A DNA stretch of 46,283 bases from Ideonella livida (lineage in GTDB: Bacteria; Pseudomonadota; Gammaproteobacteria; Burkholderiales; Burkholderiaceae_C): contig NZ_JAAGOH010000034.1 of the NCBI RefSeq assembly GCF_010499455.1, positions 1 through 46,283 of the forward strand, given 5' to 3'. Of this stretch, positions 16,296-24,669 are shown in pieces. A program made the translations under genes and the position numbers. The notes under the pieces are model-generated. The model was not told where the DNA came from. It saw only the letters and a list, made by a program, of their open reading frames with translations, and did not search any database. The stretch's first letter is position 1. Every line of letters starts with the position of its first letter.

Positions 16296-18317
16296 TCAGG
16301 CCTTGGCGGGTTCGGCGGTGGGTTTCTCGCGCACCTGCGCCGGCTCGGGTTCGGCAATCCAGCCGTGCGTCACCTCGGTTTTGAGCTGGGCGTAGAAGGC
16401 GTCGATCTCGCCGCCGAAGCGTTGCCAGAGGTCGCGGGCGGCCATCTCACCTTGGTGGCGGGCCAGGATGGTGGCCAGCGGTGCCTGGGCTTTCACATCG
16501 GGCGGTGTGGCCAAGCGCAGCAACGAGACAAGTTCGGTTTGGGGGGCTTTCATGGCGGTGTCTTCGGCTTGTTCGATGTTGATGCCGGTGAGGGCGGCAA
16601 CGGTTGAGCTTGCAAGGCTCGCAGCAACGCGCAACCCGGTAGTCAGGTGACGCGCATGCTGATCGCACAGCGCAAACAAGCGATCAATGACTTGAACGAT
16701 TCGATCCTGCTCATCACGGGGCGGCACAGGGACAACGAGGTCTTCAACCCCCCCCACCCGGAGGTGCTTGACGGTCATGCCGATCGCTGCCTCTGACATC
16801 CTCGTCTGGAAGCTGGGGCTTTGAATCACGTAGAGCAAGTAGCGATTGCTGAACAACTCGTTGAACAAGCGAATCAGCATCGTGCGCTGCCCGAGACAAA
16901 CCCGTTCACCATCGGGAACGATTGCGGCCTCCCCCATTGGCGCTTCCCGCGTAAAGAAGATGTCGCCTGCCCGGGGTTGCATGCGTCTTGCCCAATACGC
17001 ATAGGTCTCTTCAGAAATCTTTCGAGTCTTCGTTAGCTCCATTCGCCCGTCGCGGATGTCGGTGGTGCGAATAAGGTGAATGCCTTCATTGACGTACGGT
17101 GCTGTCTTGTTATGGCAGTCCACAACAGCTTGCGAAACCTGAAGCAACGAGGCCCAGCGCCAATGCTCGGGCAATACTTCGCTTGGTGCTGCGGCCTGCT
17201 GGGTTCTCAGCTTTTTAAGCATCCCAACGGCTTCCTTTTTTTCCTGCCCTTCAGCGGTTTTTGCCCACTTCGACCGGGCTTCCGCGATCTGGTCAAGCAG
17301 CGTTGACGCAGGGGTTGGCGTCCGTGTGGATGGCAACAAGCGCCCATTCACAGCAAGGTCGAGGACTAGCCCCCTGAAGTCGCGTACGTCCTGCGGCTCG
17401 CTGAATAGCTGCCCGAAGTTCGCTTGCAGCCTTTCCCACCCCATCCGCAACTCATGCGAGCTTTGTGCGGTGGCCAAGGCTTGCAAGGTGGACTGCCTCA
17501 GGGCGTTCTGTAGCTTGCGGCGGTCTTGCTGCTGCTTCTCCAACTGATCGCACAAGGCCATCAGTTCATCGACTTTGGCGACGATGCGGGATTGCTCTTC
17601 GGATGGAGGCAACGGAAAAGCCCGCGTTGCGAAGTAGTCCGTTGGCACACGCTTTTGACCCGCAGTACCGGTCATGTTTTTCTCGCCCTCCACCATGAAA
17701 AGCGGCGAGCGCAGAAATAGGTAGACGTATGCGGACAAAACGCCAGGGTGAATGGGGCGGAACACCTGGAGTTCGGTGGTGCCCGCGCCAATACCTGCAT
17801 CTCCCGGCAGGCCCTCCACGGCGGCGGCTTTGCCGTTTTCAAAGCAGGGCGTGATCTTGGCCAGCACCACGTCGCCGTTTGCGAAATGGGTGTAGCCCTT
17901 CTTGATGTCGCCCCAGCGCTTGGTCTCGGCAATGATGGCTGCGCGGTGAAATTGAGGCACCCCGCTCATGGGAACAAAGGCTGCTAGTTGCTCGTCCGGC
18001 GCATCATTGCGCGGATTGATCTCACCGATGTCAAGTAGGCGTGTCCATCGCCAAGCCGCCGGCAACGAAATGCCTTGAGGCGGGCAGACGGGCTCACTTT
18101 CAAGTTCAACCATCCGCTTGTATTGCTTGGCCCGGATCAGCCGCTGTCGTTGTGCACCGATATGCGCCAGCAAAAGGCCGGCATCTTCCCTAGATTCACC
18201 ACGCGGGGTCAGCGAACCCGTGACGGCCAGCTGGTAAATCATTTGCCGCAAGTGGGCGATACCTCCCGGCGCCTTAGCAACATGCCCAAACTCCGCCAAA
18301 AACTGCTTCGCATCCAT
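16296..18317 (-). CDS. hsdS: Type I restriction-modification specificity subunit with C-terminal extension
   Basis: The 673-residue HsdS selects the bipartite target of the type I enzyme. It has two target-recognition domains, opening at LPAAWRWTRLLDIGEIN (about residues 85-101) and LPEHWRWASLLQVSQ (near 390). Each is followed by a conserved helix (DELMALCDQLEKQQQDRRKL and DRLFALCDQH). An N-terminal helical piece (LRQMIYQLAVTGSLTP) is repeated in the middle as VLDLAVNGRLLP. Unusually, about 90 residues after the second repeat form an extra domain (MKAPQTELVSLLRL, LARHQGEMAARDLWQ, FYAQLKTEVTHGW) that looks like a winged helix. GGAGG upstream supports the ATG at 18317, which overlaps the DUF1016-like stop. 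With HsdM it would methylate, and with HsdR cleave. Confidence 0.92.
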   Translation of the reverse strand: MDAKQFLAEFGHVAKAPGGIAHLRQMIYQLAVTGSLTPRGESREDAGLLLAHIGAQRQRLIRAKQYKRMVELESEPVCPPQGISLPAAWRWTRLLDIGEINPRNDAPDEQLAAFVPMSGVPQFHRAAIIAETKRWGDIKKGYTHFANGDVVLAKITPCFENGKAAAVEGLPGDAGIGAGTTELQVFRPIHPGVLSAYVYLFLRSPLFMVEGEKNMTGTAGQKRVPTDYFATRAFPLPPSEEQSRIVAKVDELMALCDQLEKQQQDRRKLQNALRQSTLQALATAQSSHELRMGWERLQANFGQLFSEPQDVRDFRGLVLDLAVNGRLLPSTRTPTPASTLLDQIAEARSKWAKTAEGQEKKEAVGMLKKLRTQQAAAPSEVLPEHWRWASLLQVSQAVVDCHNKTAPYVNEGIHLIRTTDIRDGRMELTKTRKISEETYAYWARRMQPRAGDIFFTREAPMGEAAIVPDGERVCLGQRTMLIRLFNELFSNRYLLYVIQSPSFQTRMSEAAIGMTVKHLRVGGVEDLVVPVPPRDEQDRIVQVIDRLFALCDQHARHLTTGLRVAASLASSTVAALTGINIEQAEDTAMKAPQTELVSLLRLATPPDVKAQAPLATILARHQGEMAARDLWQRFGGEIDAFYAQLKTEVTHGWIAEPEPAQVREKPTAEPAKA

Positions 18318-18595
18318 CAGTTATCCTCCCCACGGTTTTCCAGCCGCGCCCGCGAATTGGCAATGGCCTCCTGCAACTTGGCCTGCAAAACTTCCTTGGA
18401 TGGCAAAACCGTAAGATATTCGGCAACGTGAATGCCGCTGCACAAATTGGTGCCCAATTGTCTCGGCAGCGCGGAGACGATCCGTTCGCAGTAGCCGGTA
18501 CGCTGGCCATGGAGCATGACAGTGCGGCTGCGCTCGATGAGTTGGCGGATGTCGCCCAACAGTTGGGGCGTGGGTTCCAGCGATGCGCCACTCAT
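18317..18595 (-). CDS. Miniature DUF1016 (YhcG-like) protein, internally deleted
   Basis: Only 92 residues, but both ends resemble the much longer DUF1016/YhcG nuclease family. The N-terminus PTPQLLGDIRQLIERSRT and GYCERIVSALPRQLG match the opening helices. The C-terminus VAEYLTVLPSKEVLQAKLQE matches the family's extreme end. The middle, including the PD-(D/E)XK catalytic region, is missing, with only a short junction (TNLCSGIH) between. The start overlaps the hsdM stop (ATGA) and the stop overlaps the hsdS start (TGATG), so the reading frame is kept in the operon. It could be a deletion remnant kept for translational coupling, or a mini-protein that modulates DUF1016 or HsdM/S. It is not catalytic as it stands. 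Confidence 0.65.
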   Translation of the reverse strand: MSGASLEPTPQLLGDIRQLIERSRTVMLHGQRTGYCERIVSALPRQLGTNLCSGIHVAEYLTVLPSKEVLQAKLQEAIANSRARLENRGEDN

Positions 18596-20511
18596 GCCTG
18601 CGCATCCTCGCTGCTGAAGTGGTGCGCCAGCGCGGCCGCCAGCTCGCTCTTCAAGCGGTTCTCGGTCTCCTCGATCTGACCCAGCAAGGCCTTGTACTTG
18701 TCCAACAGCACATCGGGGTCGTGGCTTTCTTCCTCGGGCGCGTTCGGGTTCTTCAAATCCAGGTTGAAGATCGGCCAGTAGAGGCGATCCCCGGCGGCCT
18801 GGGCATCGCGGGCTTGCAGGTCTAACGAGTCCGCTTGGGCGCGCAACTGCTCGACGGTACGAGTGAGACTGATGATGGTCGCCTCCGTACTGCCGCTGTT
18901 CAGCGCTGAGCGCAGTGCCTCGACTAGCACGAGGGTGTAGTCGCGCTGACCTGCGTGAGCCGCGTGAAGGTCTGACTGCAAATCTTCCACCTGCTCTTGG
19001 AGTGTGTTCACAAGGCTCTCGTCCTTCCGGCGGCCGACGAGGGAGTCGCTCAAGTATTTGGCTTGCCGACGGCAGACGGCTGCCTGATTTCTGATGTCTT
19101 CGGCCCGCGCCCAATGCGGTGTCGCCTGGCTTTGCGCCTGCTCGCGCTTGCTCTTGAAATCCACCTTCCAGGCGAACTCGTTTTCCACCCGATCGGCAAA
19201 GTCGTTGGCCTCATTGCCCCACCACGCGATCTCGGGCTGGAACTCCTCAACGCGGATGGGTTTGGTCTTGCTGTAGCTCTTGTAGCCCGGCGGGTAGGGG
19301 TGCTCGTAGTACCAGATGGTGTCGGTGTGGAAGTGCTCGGTGCCGTCGTCCACCTGGGCACCCTTGGTGAAGAACAGCAGGTTGGTCTTGATGGTGGTGT
19401 ACGGGGCGAACACGCCCTTGGGCAGGCGCACGATGGTGTGCAGCTTGCAGTCGCGCAACAGCAACTGTTTGAGCGTGCCCTTGATGCCGTCGCCAAACAA
19501 AAAACCGTCGGGCAACACCACAGCGGCGCGGCCGTTCTCCTTCAACAGCTTCTTGACGATCAGCGCCATGAACATGTCGGCGGTTTCGCGGGTGCGCAGG
19601 TCAGCGGGGTAGTCGCTGCCCACGCCGTCATCCTCGTAGCCGCCAAAGGGCGGGTTGGTGATGACGCAGTCCACCTTGTCGTTGGCGCTCCAGTCGTTCC
19701 AGCCGATGCCCAGGGTGTTACGGTGCACGATCTGGCTGGGCACGTCGATGCCATGCAACAGCATGTTGGTGGTGCACAGCAAGTGCGGCAGTTGCTTCTT
19801 CTCGATGCCGTGAATCAGCTCCGCAATGGCCGCCTTGTCTGCGGGGCTGGACTTGTCGGTGAGCTGGTGACGCAGGTGCTCGATGGCCGCCGTCAAGAAG
19901 CCACCCGTGCCGCAGGCAGGGTCCATCACCGTCTCGCGCTTGGCCAAGCTGGGGTTCAGCCGGTCCGCCATGAACTGGGTGATGGCACGCGGGGTGTAGA
20001 ACTCGCCTGCATTGCCGGCGCCCCGCAGGTCGTTCAGCAATTGCTCGTAGACATCGCCCAGGTTGGCGCGAATCGTGAAGTCGTGGAAGTTGATGGCCTC
20101 TTCCAGCTTCTCAATCACGGCCAGCAGCTGGGTGCCGGACTTCATGTAGTTGTTGGCGTCCTCAAAGACGCTACGGATCACCTGATGCAGCGGGCTGTCC
20201 GATGCGTCCAGCTCCTTCAAAGCCGGGAAGAGCTGATTGTTGACAAAGCCAATGATCTCTGAGGGGGTCTTCTGAGGAGCTTTCTTGCCGTCAAGGCCCG
20301 CCACAAACGCCGCCCAGTTGCGCCAACGCAGCCCTTCATCCAGAGGCGATTGGTACGAAGCGTCGTCGTCTTCCCACTCCTCTTCGCGCTGGTCGAAGAC
20401 TTTCAGGAACAGCATCCAAGTGAGCTGACCCAGGCGCTGGGCGTCGCCATCGACACCATCGTCTTTGCGCATGATGTCTTGGATGGATTTGATGGTACTG
20501 CTGAGGTTCAT
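18592..20511 (-). CDS. hsdM: Type I restriction-modification N6-adenine methyltransferase subunit
   Basis: The 639-residue HsdM has the N-terminal helical domain (QRLGQLTWMLFLKVFDQREE) and a gamma-class N6-adenine methyltransferase domain. Motif I is VMDPACGTGGFLTAAIE (near 193-205) and motif IV CVITNPPFGG (near 281-290), with the GEFYTPRAI lead-in. The C-terminal part has an unusual helical insert (about residues 465-575, rich in Glu, Gln, Arg and Ala) before the GDRLYWPIFNLDLKNPN block. This insert is predicted to form a coiled coil and could be a docking surface. hsdR lies 35 bases upstream and the mini-DUF1016 gene overlaps the stop. The enzyme protects host DNA by methylating the HsdS target. 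Confidence 0.95.
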   Translation of the reverse strand: MNLSSTIKSIQDIMRKDDGVDGDAQRLGQLTWMLFLKVFDQREEEWEDDDASYQSPLDEGLRWRNWAAFVAGLDGKKAPQKTPSEIIGFVNNQLFPALKELDASDSPLHQVIRSVFEDANNYMKSGTQLLAVIEKLEEAINFHDFTIRANLGDVYEQLLNDLRGAGNAGEFYTPRAITQFMADRLNPSLAKRETVMDPACGTGGFLTAAIEHLRHQLTDKSSPADKAAIAELIHGIEKKQLPHLLCTTNMLLHGIDVPSQIVHRNTLGIGWNDWSANDKVDCVITNPPFGGYEDDGVGSDYPADLRTRETADMFMALIVKKLLKENGRAAVVLPDGFLFGDGIKGTLKQLLLRDCKLHTIVRLPKGVFAPYTTIKTNLLFFTKGAQVDDGTEHFHTDTIWYYEHPYPPGYKSYSKTKPIRVEEFQPEIAWWGNEANDFADRVENEFAWKVDFKSKREQAQSQATPHWARAEDIRNQAAVCRRQAKYLSDSLVGRRKDESLVNTLQEQVEDLQSDLHAAHAGQRDYTLVLVEALRSALNSGSTEATIISLTRTVEQLRAQADSLDLQARDAQAAGDRLYWPIFNLDLKNPNAPEEESHDPDVLLDKYKALLGQIEETENRLKSELAAALAHHFSSEDAQA

Positions 20512-20546
20512 TTCGTTGTTCTCGTTTCAGGCGGCCCGCCAGTGGG

Positions 20547-22979
20547 TCAGGCCTGCTTCTTGTTGTTCTCTTCGTCGTAGAGCGCTTGTTCCAATGCCCG
20601 CACGGCCTGGGTGAACTGTTCAACGCCGCCGAAGATGCCGCGCCGAATCTGTGTCTTGCTGCCGAACTGGTCGAAGGGCGGCAGTTCCAGCACCTTGGCG
20701 TCTTCCATGTTTTGCACGCCGTGGTCGGCAAACTTGTCGAGCAAGGCCTCCAGCACCGCACGGGCCTGGTCACCGTACTGGCCGAACACGTTGCGTTTTT
20801 TGACGTTGTTGGCGCGCTCGCGCCGGGTCAGCGGTTTCTGGTCGAAGGCCACATGGGCCACCAGATCGAACACATCCAGCTCGGCACCGTTGGGCACCGC
20901 TTGCTGCAGCACCTCCAGCGGCACGCCGTGGTCTGCCAGCTCGTCCAACACCGCTTGCTTGCGTTCAGCGCTGTTCCACCGGCGCAAGAAGTCGGTCAGG
21001 CTGCCGAACTCGGCCTGCAAGGCCTGCTTGATGTCGTCCTTGAGCAGAACGCGGTAGTCCTCGGTGATGAGCTTGCCATCTGCATCCAGGTACTGCGAGC
21101 GCTCGACAGCGACGCGCACGTTCACGTCGTCAATGACGTACTTGGTGCGGCCTTCGCCCCCGGCACCGACGGTGGTGATGTCGGGCGGTTGACCTGTCGT
21201 ACCTGGCTGGGTGGGGCCAGGGTACGGAGGGTCCGGCTCACCTGTGCCCGGTGGCACATCGGGTGGCACCACGGGTTCGTCTTCTTGGGGCTCATAAATC
21301 ACCACCGGCTCGCCGTCGAAGTCTGGGTCGGCAAACAGGCGGGTTGCGCCCTTGAAGTCCATGATGGTGAAGTACAGCTTCTGGTAATCCTCGCGCAGGC
21401 GCGTGCAGCGCCCGATGATCTGCTTGAACTCGGTCATCGAGTTGATGTTTTGGTCCAGCACGATCAGCTTGCAGGTCTTGGCGTCCACTCCGGTGGTCAG
21501 CAGCTTGGAGGTGGTCGCAATCACGGGATAGGCCTCGTCGTTGTCAATGAAGTACGACAACTGCGCCTTGCCCTCGTGGTCATCGCCGGTGATGCGCATC
21601 ACGTAACGGCGGTTACTGGCAGCGGCAGGAATGATCTTGACCAGTTCTTGGCGCATGCGCTCGGCATGGTCTTGGTCGTCGCAAAACACGATGGTCTTGG
21701 CCATCGGATCGGTGACTTTGAGGTACTCCCACACCTTACGTGCCACCAAGCGGGTGCGTTTCTCCAGCACCAGATGGCGGTCGAAATCCTTGGTGGTGTA
21801 GAGCCGCTGTTCGACGGCCTGACCAAGCTTGTCCACCTTGCCCTTCTCCGGCATGTAGCCCACGGCATCCACGTCCGTGGCGATGCGGATCACCTTGTAG
21901 GGCGCAAGGAAACCATCCTCAATGCCCTGCTTCAGCGAGTAGGTGTAAACCGGGTCGCCAAAGTAAGTGAGGTTGCTCACCTCTTTGGTTTCTTTGGGTG
22001 TGGCCGTCAGACCCAGGTGCGTGGCGGCGCTGAAGTAGTCCAGCACATCGCGCCAAGCTGAATCATCGGCGGCGCTGCCGCGATGACATTCGTCGATCAC
22101 CACCAGATCGAAAAAGTCCGCCGGGAATTGCCGGTAGATCTGCTTCCAATCCTCGCGCCCGGTGACGGCTTGGTACAGCGCCAGGTAGATCTCGTAGTTC
22201 TTCTTGACCTCGCGGTTGCTGACTTTGTGCATCACCTCGCCGAACGGGGCGAAGTCCTGCTGCATCGTCTGATCGACCAGGATGTTGCGATCTGCCAAGA
22301 ACAAGATGCGCTTCTTGGCCTTGGCTTTCCAAAGGCGCCAGATGATCTGGAAGGCGGTGTAAGTCTTGCCCGTGCCGGTGGCCATGACCAGCAACACGCG
22401 CTGCTGCCCCTTGGCGATGGCCTCCATGGCGCGGTTGATGGCCACACGCTGGTAGTAGCGCGGTTCCCGGCCGCTGCCATCCGTGTAGAACGGCTGTTCC
22501 ACCAGCGCCACGGCGGCAGGCGTGCTCAGCCCCTTCCATTGCTGGAACAGCGCCCAGAGTTCGGCGTGTGTCGGGAAGGCATCCAGGGAAACTTCACGCT
22601 CGGTCGGCGAGGTCAGCCCGGTGCGGTCGTGTAGCAGGAATGCCGTGCCGTTGCTGCTGATGGCAAAAGGCGCATCCAGCATCTCGGCATATGCCAGCGC
22701 TTGCTGCATGCCATGACCCACCGGAAACTTGGCTTGCTTGGCTTCAACCACGGCCAGCGGAACATTCGGGCGGGCGTAGAGAACGTAGTCAGCGCGCTTG
22801 GGCCCCCCCTTGGCTTCAGGATTACGAACCCGGGAAGCCAACTTGCCGCGCACCATGACACGGCCGTCCGTGAGGCGCACTTCCTCACGAAACTGTGTCT
22901 GCTGCCAACCAGCGGCCTGTATCGCGGGCGTGATGAACTTGGTACAGATGTCCCGTTCACTCAGCTCGTACTTGTCCAC
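20547..22979 (-). CDS. hsdR: Type I restriction enzyme, motor/nuclease subunit
   Basis: The 810-residue HsdR cuts unmethylated DNA after ATP-driven translocation. The N-terminal nuclease is complete: RADYVLYARPNVPLAVVEAK supplies the Asp and E-x-K (about residues 59-78), with QQALAYAEML behind it. The SF2 motor has Walker A MATGTGKTYTAF (near 198), DECH in VVIDECHRGS (near 294), GLTATP, and motif VI QIIGRCTRLRED (near 522). A Pro-rich linker near 575-605 separates the motor from the C-terminal helical domain. I chose the GTG at 22979 because AGGGAGAA lies seven bases upstream; the open frame to 23084 has no family similarity. It is the first gene of the putative operon. A 21-bp dyad at 23030-23050 may be its operator. 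Confidence 0.95.
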   Translation of the reverse strand: MDKYELSERDICTKFITPAIQAAGWQQTQFREEVRLTDGRVMVRGKLASRVRNPEAKGGPKRADYVLYARPNVPLAVVEAKQAKFPVGHGMQQALAYAEMLDAPFAISSNGTAFLLHDRTGLTSPTEREVSLDAFPTHAELWALFQQWKGLSTPAAVALVEQPFYTDGSGREPRYYQRVAINRAMEAIAKGQQRVLLVMATGTGKTYTAFQIIWRLWKAKAKKRILFLADRNILVDQTMQQDFAPFGEVMHKVSNREVKKNYEIYLALYQAVTGREDWKQIYRQFPADFFDLVVIDECHRGSAADDSAWRDVLDYFSAATHLGLTATPKETKEVSNLTYFGDPVYTYSLKQGIEDGFLAPYKVIRIATDVDAVGYMPEKGKVDKLGQAVEQRLYTTKDFDRHLVLEKRTRLVARKVWEYLKVTDPMAKTIVFCDDQDHAERMRQELVKIIPAAASNRRYVMRITGDDHEGKAQLSYFIDNDEAYPVIATTSKLLTTGVDAKTCKLIVLDQNINSMTEFKQIIGRCTRLREDYQKLYFTIMDFKGATRLFADPDFDGEPVVIYEPQEDEPVVPPDVPPGTGEPDPPYPGPTQPGTTGQPPDITTVGAGGEGRTKYVIDDVNVRVAVERSQYLDADGKLITEDYRVLLKDDIKQALQAEFGSLTDFLRRWNSAERKQAVLDELADHGVPLEVLQQAVPNGAELDVFDLVAHVAFDQKPLTRRERANNVKKRNVFGQYGDQARAVLEALLDKFADHGVQNMEDAKVLELPPFDQFGSKTQIRRGIFGGVEQFTQAVRALEQALYDEENNKKQA

Positions 22980-23029
22980 GGCGTTCTCCCTGAACCTTCT
23001 CGTTCTTGTTGTCCCTTCCTCGGCCCCCA

Positions 23030-23050
23030 GGTGCCTTTCTGGAAGGCACC
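23030..23050. promoter_or_regulatory. 21-bp dyad upstream of hsdR
   Basis: GGTGCCTT (23030-23037) and AAGGCACC (23043-23050) are perfect 8-bp arms with a five-base spacer. The dyad lies 50-71 bases upstream of the hsdR start codon, a natural place for an operator or a leader hairpin. No regulator gene is present in the island. Confidence 0.5.
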
Positions 23051-23350
23051 CTAGGAATTCTGGGAAGAGAACCTGGGCACACAATCATGTGGAGCCAAAT
23101 CAAGAGGATAGGTAACCGGCTAGAAGTGTGCAAACGTTCCCGACGTCCGCTCCCGACAACCAAAGGCTGTGTGACAAGCACGCTCGCCTTTCTGGCCAAC
23201 CAGCTCACCGACCGCGCCCCGGAAAGAATGGGTTGAACGATGGGGCCATGGGTCGTCCAACCTCGCGGCAAGCGACCTGCGATTGACATCCAAAGAAAGG
23301 TCGTTGGTGGCGGGAAGATGGCAAAGAGTGCCAAGAACAACGTCAACAAG

Positions 23351-23388
23351 AAAAAAGCCCCAAGTGACAAGCACTTAGGGCTCTTTCT
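23351..23388 (-). terminator. Rho-independent terminator of ssb
   Basis: On the minus strand AGCCCTAAGTG pairs with CACTTGGGGCT (11 bp with one mismatch) around a five-base loop and is followed by a run of T (six A on the plus strand at 23351-23356). It lies about 30 bases after the ssb stop. T-rich bases on the other side may also let it end transcription entering from the island. Confidence 0.85.
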
Positions 23389-23412
23389 TTACCGTCTACG
23401 GACAGGTAGATC

Positions 23413-23937
23413 CTAGAACGGAATGTCGTCATCCATGTCGTCGAAGCTGGTGCTCGACTTGGGGGCGGGGCGCGGGGCGGGGGCCGGCGCCGGGCGGGCC
23501 ATGGGGGCCGGGCGCGCGGCGCGGGGGGCCGGGGCGGGTGCGGGCTCACCACCACCCATGTCGTCTTCGTAGCCGCCGCCACCACCGCCAGCGCCGCCGC
23601 CGTCACGGCCGCCCAGCAGTTGCATCTGCTCGGCCACGATTTCGGTGGTGTAGCGGTCGTTGCCGTCCTTGTCCTGCCACTTGCGGGTCTTCAGGCGGCC
23701 CTCGATGTAGACCGGGCGGCCCTTGCGCAGGTACTCGCCGGCCACTTCGGCCAGGCGGTCATAGAGCACGACGGAGTGCCACTCGGTTTCCTCCACGCGC
23801 TCGCCGCTGTCACGGCTCTTCCAGTTGCGGGTGGTGGCCAGGCGCAGGTTGCACACCGCCGAGCCGCTGGGGGTGTAGCGGGTCTCGGGGTCGCGCCCCA
23901 GGTTGCCGATGAGGATGACTTTGTTGATGCTGGCCAT
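23413..23937 (-). CDS. ssb: Single-stranded DNA-binding protein
   Basis: The 174-residue SSB protects single-stranded DNA in replication, repair and recombination. The N-terminal OB fold is standard: [20 protein letters not shown], then [33 protein letters not shown] and [12 protein letters not shown] (residues 1-110). A flexible Gly-rich then Pro/Ala-rich linker follows, with the conserved acidic tip DDMDDDIPF that docks partner proteins such as RecQ, whose gene lies in this window. The ATG at 23937 has GGAG seven bases upstream. It ends at a strong terminator that separates it from the defence island; ssb is thus the first conserved gene on the right flank. Confidence 0.96.
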   Translation of the reverse strand: MASINKVILIGNLGRDPETRYTPSGSAVCNLRLATTRNWKSRDSGERVEETEWHSVVLYDRLAEVAGEYLRKGRPVYIEGRLKTRKWQDKDGNDRYTTEIVAEQMQLLGGRDGGGAGGGGGGYEDDMGGGEPAPAPAPRAARPAPMARPAPAPAPRPAPKSSTSFDDMDDDIPF

Positions 23938-24124
23938 GGGCGCTCCTGCGCTGGAAGAACGTCGGCGGCGCAACACGGAAACGGTCCGCCGACCATGAGG
24001 TTGAGGGCCGGAATTGTGCCCGATGGCCGCCGCCTGGCGCCCCCTCCGACGGGGGACCGGCGGTCGCGCCGGGCGGCCAGCGGGGCGGCTTGTGGGGCGG
24101 GCCGGCCCCTGGCAGCATGGCGCG

Positions 24125-24622
24125 ATGGACACCCTGCGGCCTCAACCCTTCGTTCCCGCCCCTGTCCGGCCTCGGCGCCGGGACCTGCGCGGGCCCGCAC
24201 TCGTCTGGGCCCTGGCCGTCAGCCTGGGGCTGGCGGGTTGCGCGGGGGCGGCGCCGGCGCTGCCCCCCACCGCCGGCGCCACCGCCACGACCACGGTGAT
24301 CGCCCCAACGACCGAGGCAGGCGGGCTGCGCCAGGCCCTGCAGGCGCTGGTGGGCGAGGCCCGTTGCCAGGACGACAGCGCTTGCCGCACCTTGGGCCTG
24401 GGGGCGCGGCCCTGTGGCGGCCCCTCGGCCTGGCTGGCGTATGCGGAGCGCCCGGGCCTGGCCGCCGAACTGGCCCCGCTGGCGCAGGCGCTGGCGCGGG
24501 CAGAGCAATCGGAACACGAACGCAGCGGGCGCATGGGCATCTGCCAGGTGCTGCCCGATCCCGGCGCACGCTGCGAGGCAGGGCGCTGCGTGCTGCGCGG
24601 CGGCCGCAGCGCAGCCTACTGA
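24125..24622 (+). CDS. Cys-containing exported lipoprotein
   Basis: A 165-residue putative lipoprotein. A basic N-terminus (RPRRRDLRG) is followed by a hydrophobic stretch and a lipobox LGLAGC, with the modified Cys near residue 40. The mature part has a recognisable four-cysteine pattern: [45 protein letters not shown]. This pattern recurs in small periplasmic lipoproteins of Burkholderiales, but I know no function for it; paired disulfides are likely. The ATG at 24125 lacks a strong ribosome binding site. It converges on the prolyl oligopeptidase gene. Confidence 0.65.
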   Translation: MDTLRPQPFVPAPVRPRRRDLRGPALVWALAVSLGLAGCAGAAPALPPTAGATATTTVIAPTTEAGGLRQALQALVGEARCQDDSACRTLGLGARPCGGPSAWLAYAERPGLAAELAPLAQALARAEQSEHERSGRMGICQVLPDPGARCEAGRCVLRGGRSAAY

Positions 24623-24669
24623 AAGGCGTGGGCCGGGGGCCGGCTGAGCGCAGGACTTGACTCGACGCG

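Larger units (their letters stand above)
22980..23412. other. hsdR upstream region and ssb 3' end (433 bp, no gene)
   Basis: I see no convincing gene here. The part next to hsdR should hold its promoter and contains a dyad (23030-23050). The centre (about 23060-23340) has the low GC of the island, only short and unsupported open frames, and no integrase or repeat. The part next to ssb is the ssb terminator (23351-23388). The right edge of the island probably lies within this stretch. Confidence 0.6.

Noticed and set aside
20586-22061. A 491-codon plus-strand frame opposite hsdR
   Set aside because: hsdR is complete with nuclease and helicase motifs on the other strand; the plus frame has no recognisable domain or ribosome binding site.
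11747-23412. A prophage or integrative element
   Set aside because: No integrase, phage structural, replication or transfer genes and no flanking tRNA or clear direct repeats; only the low GC content suggests horizontal origin.
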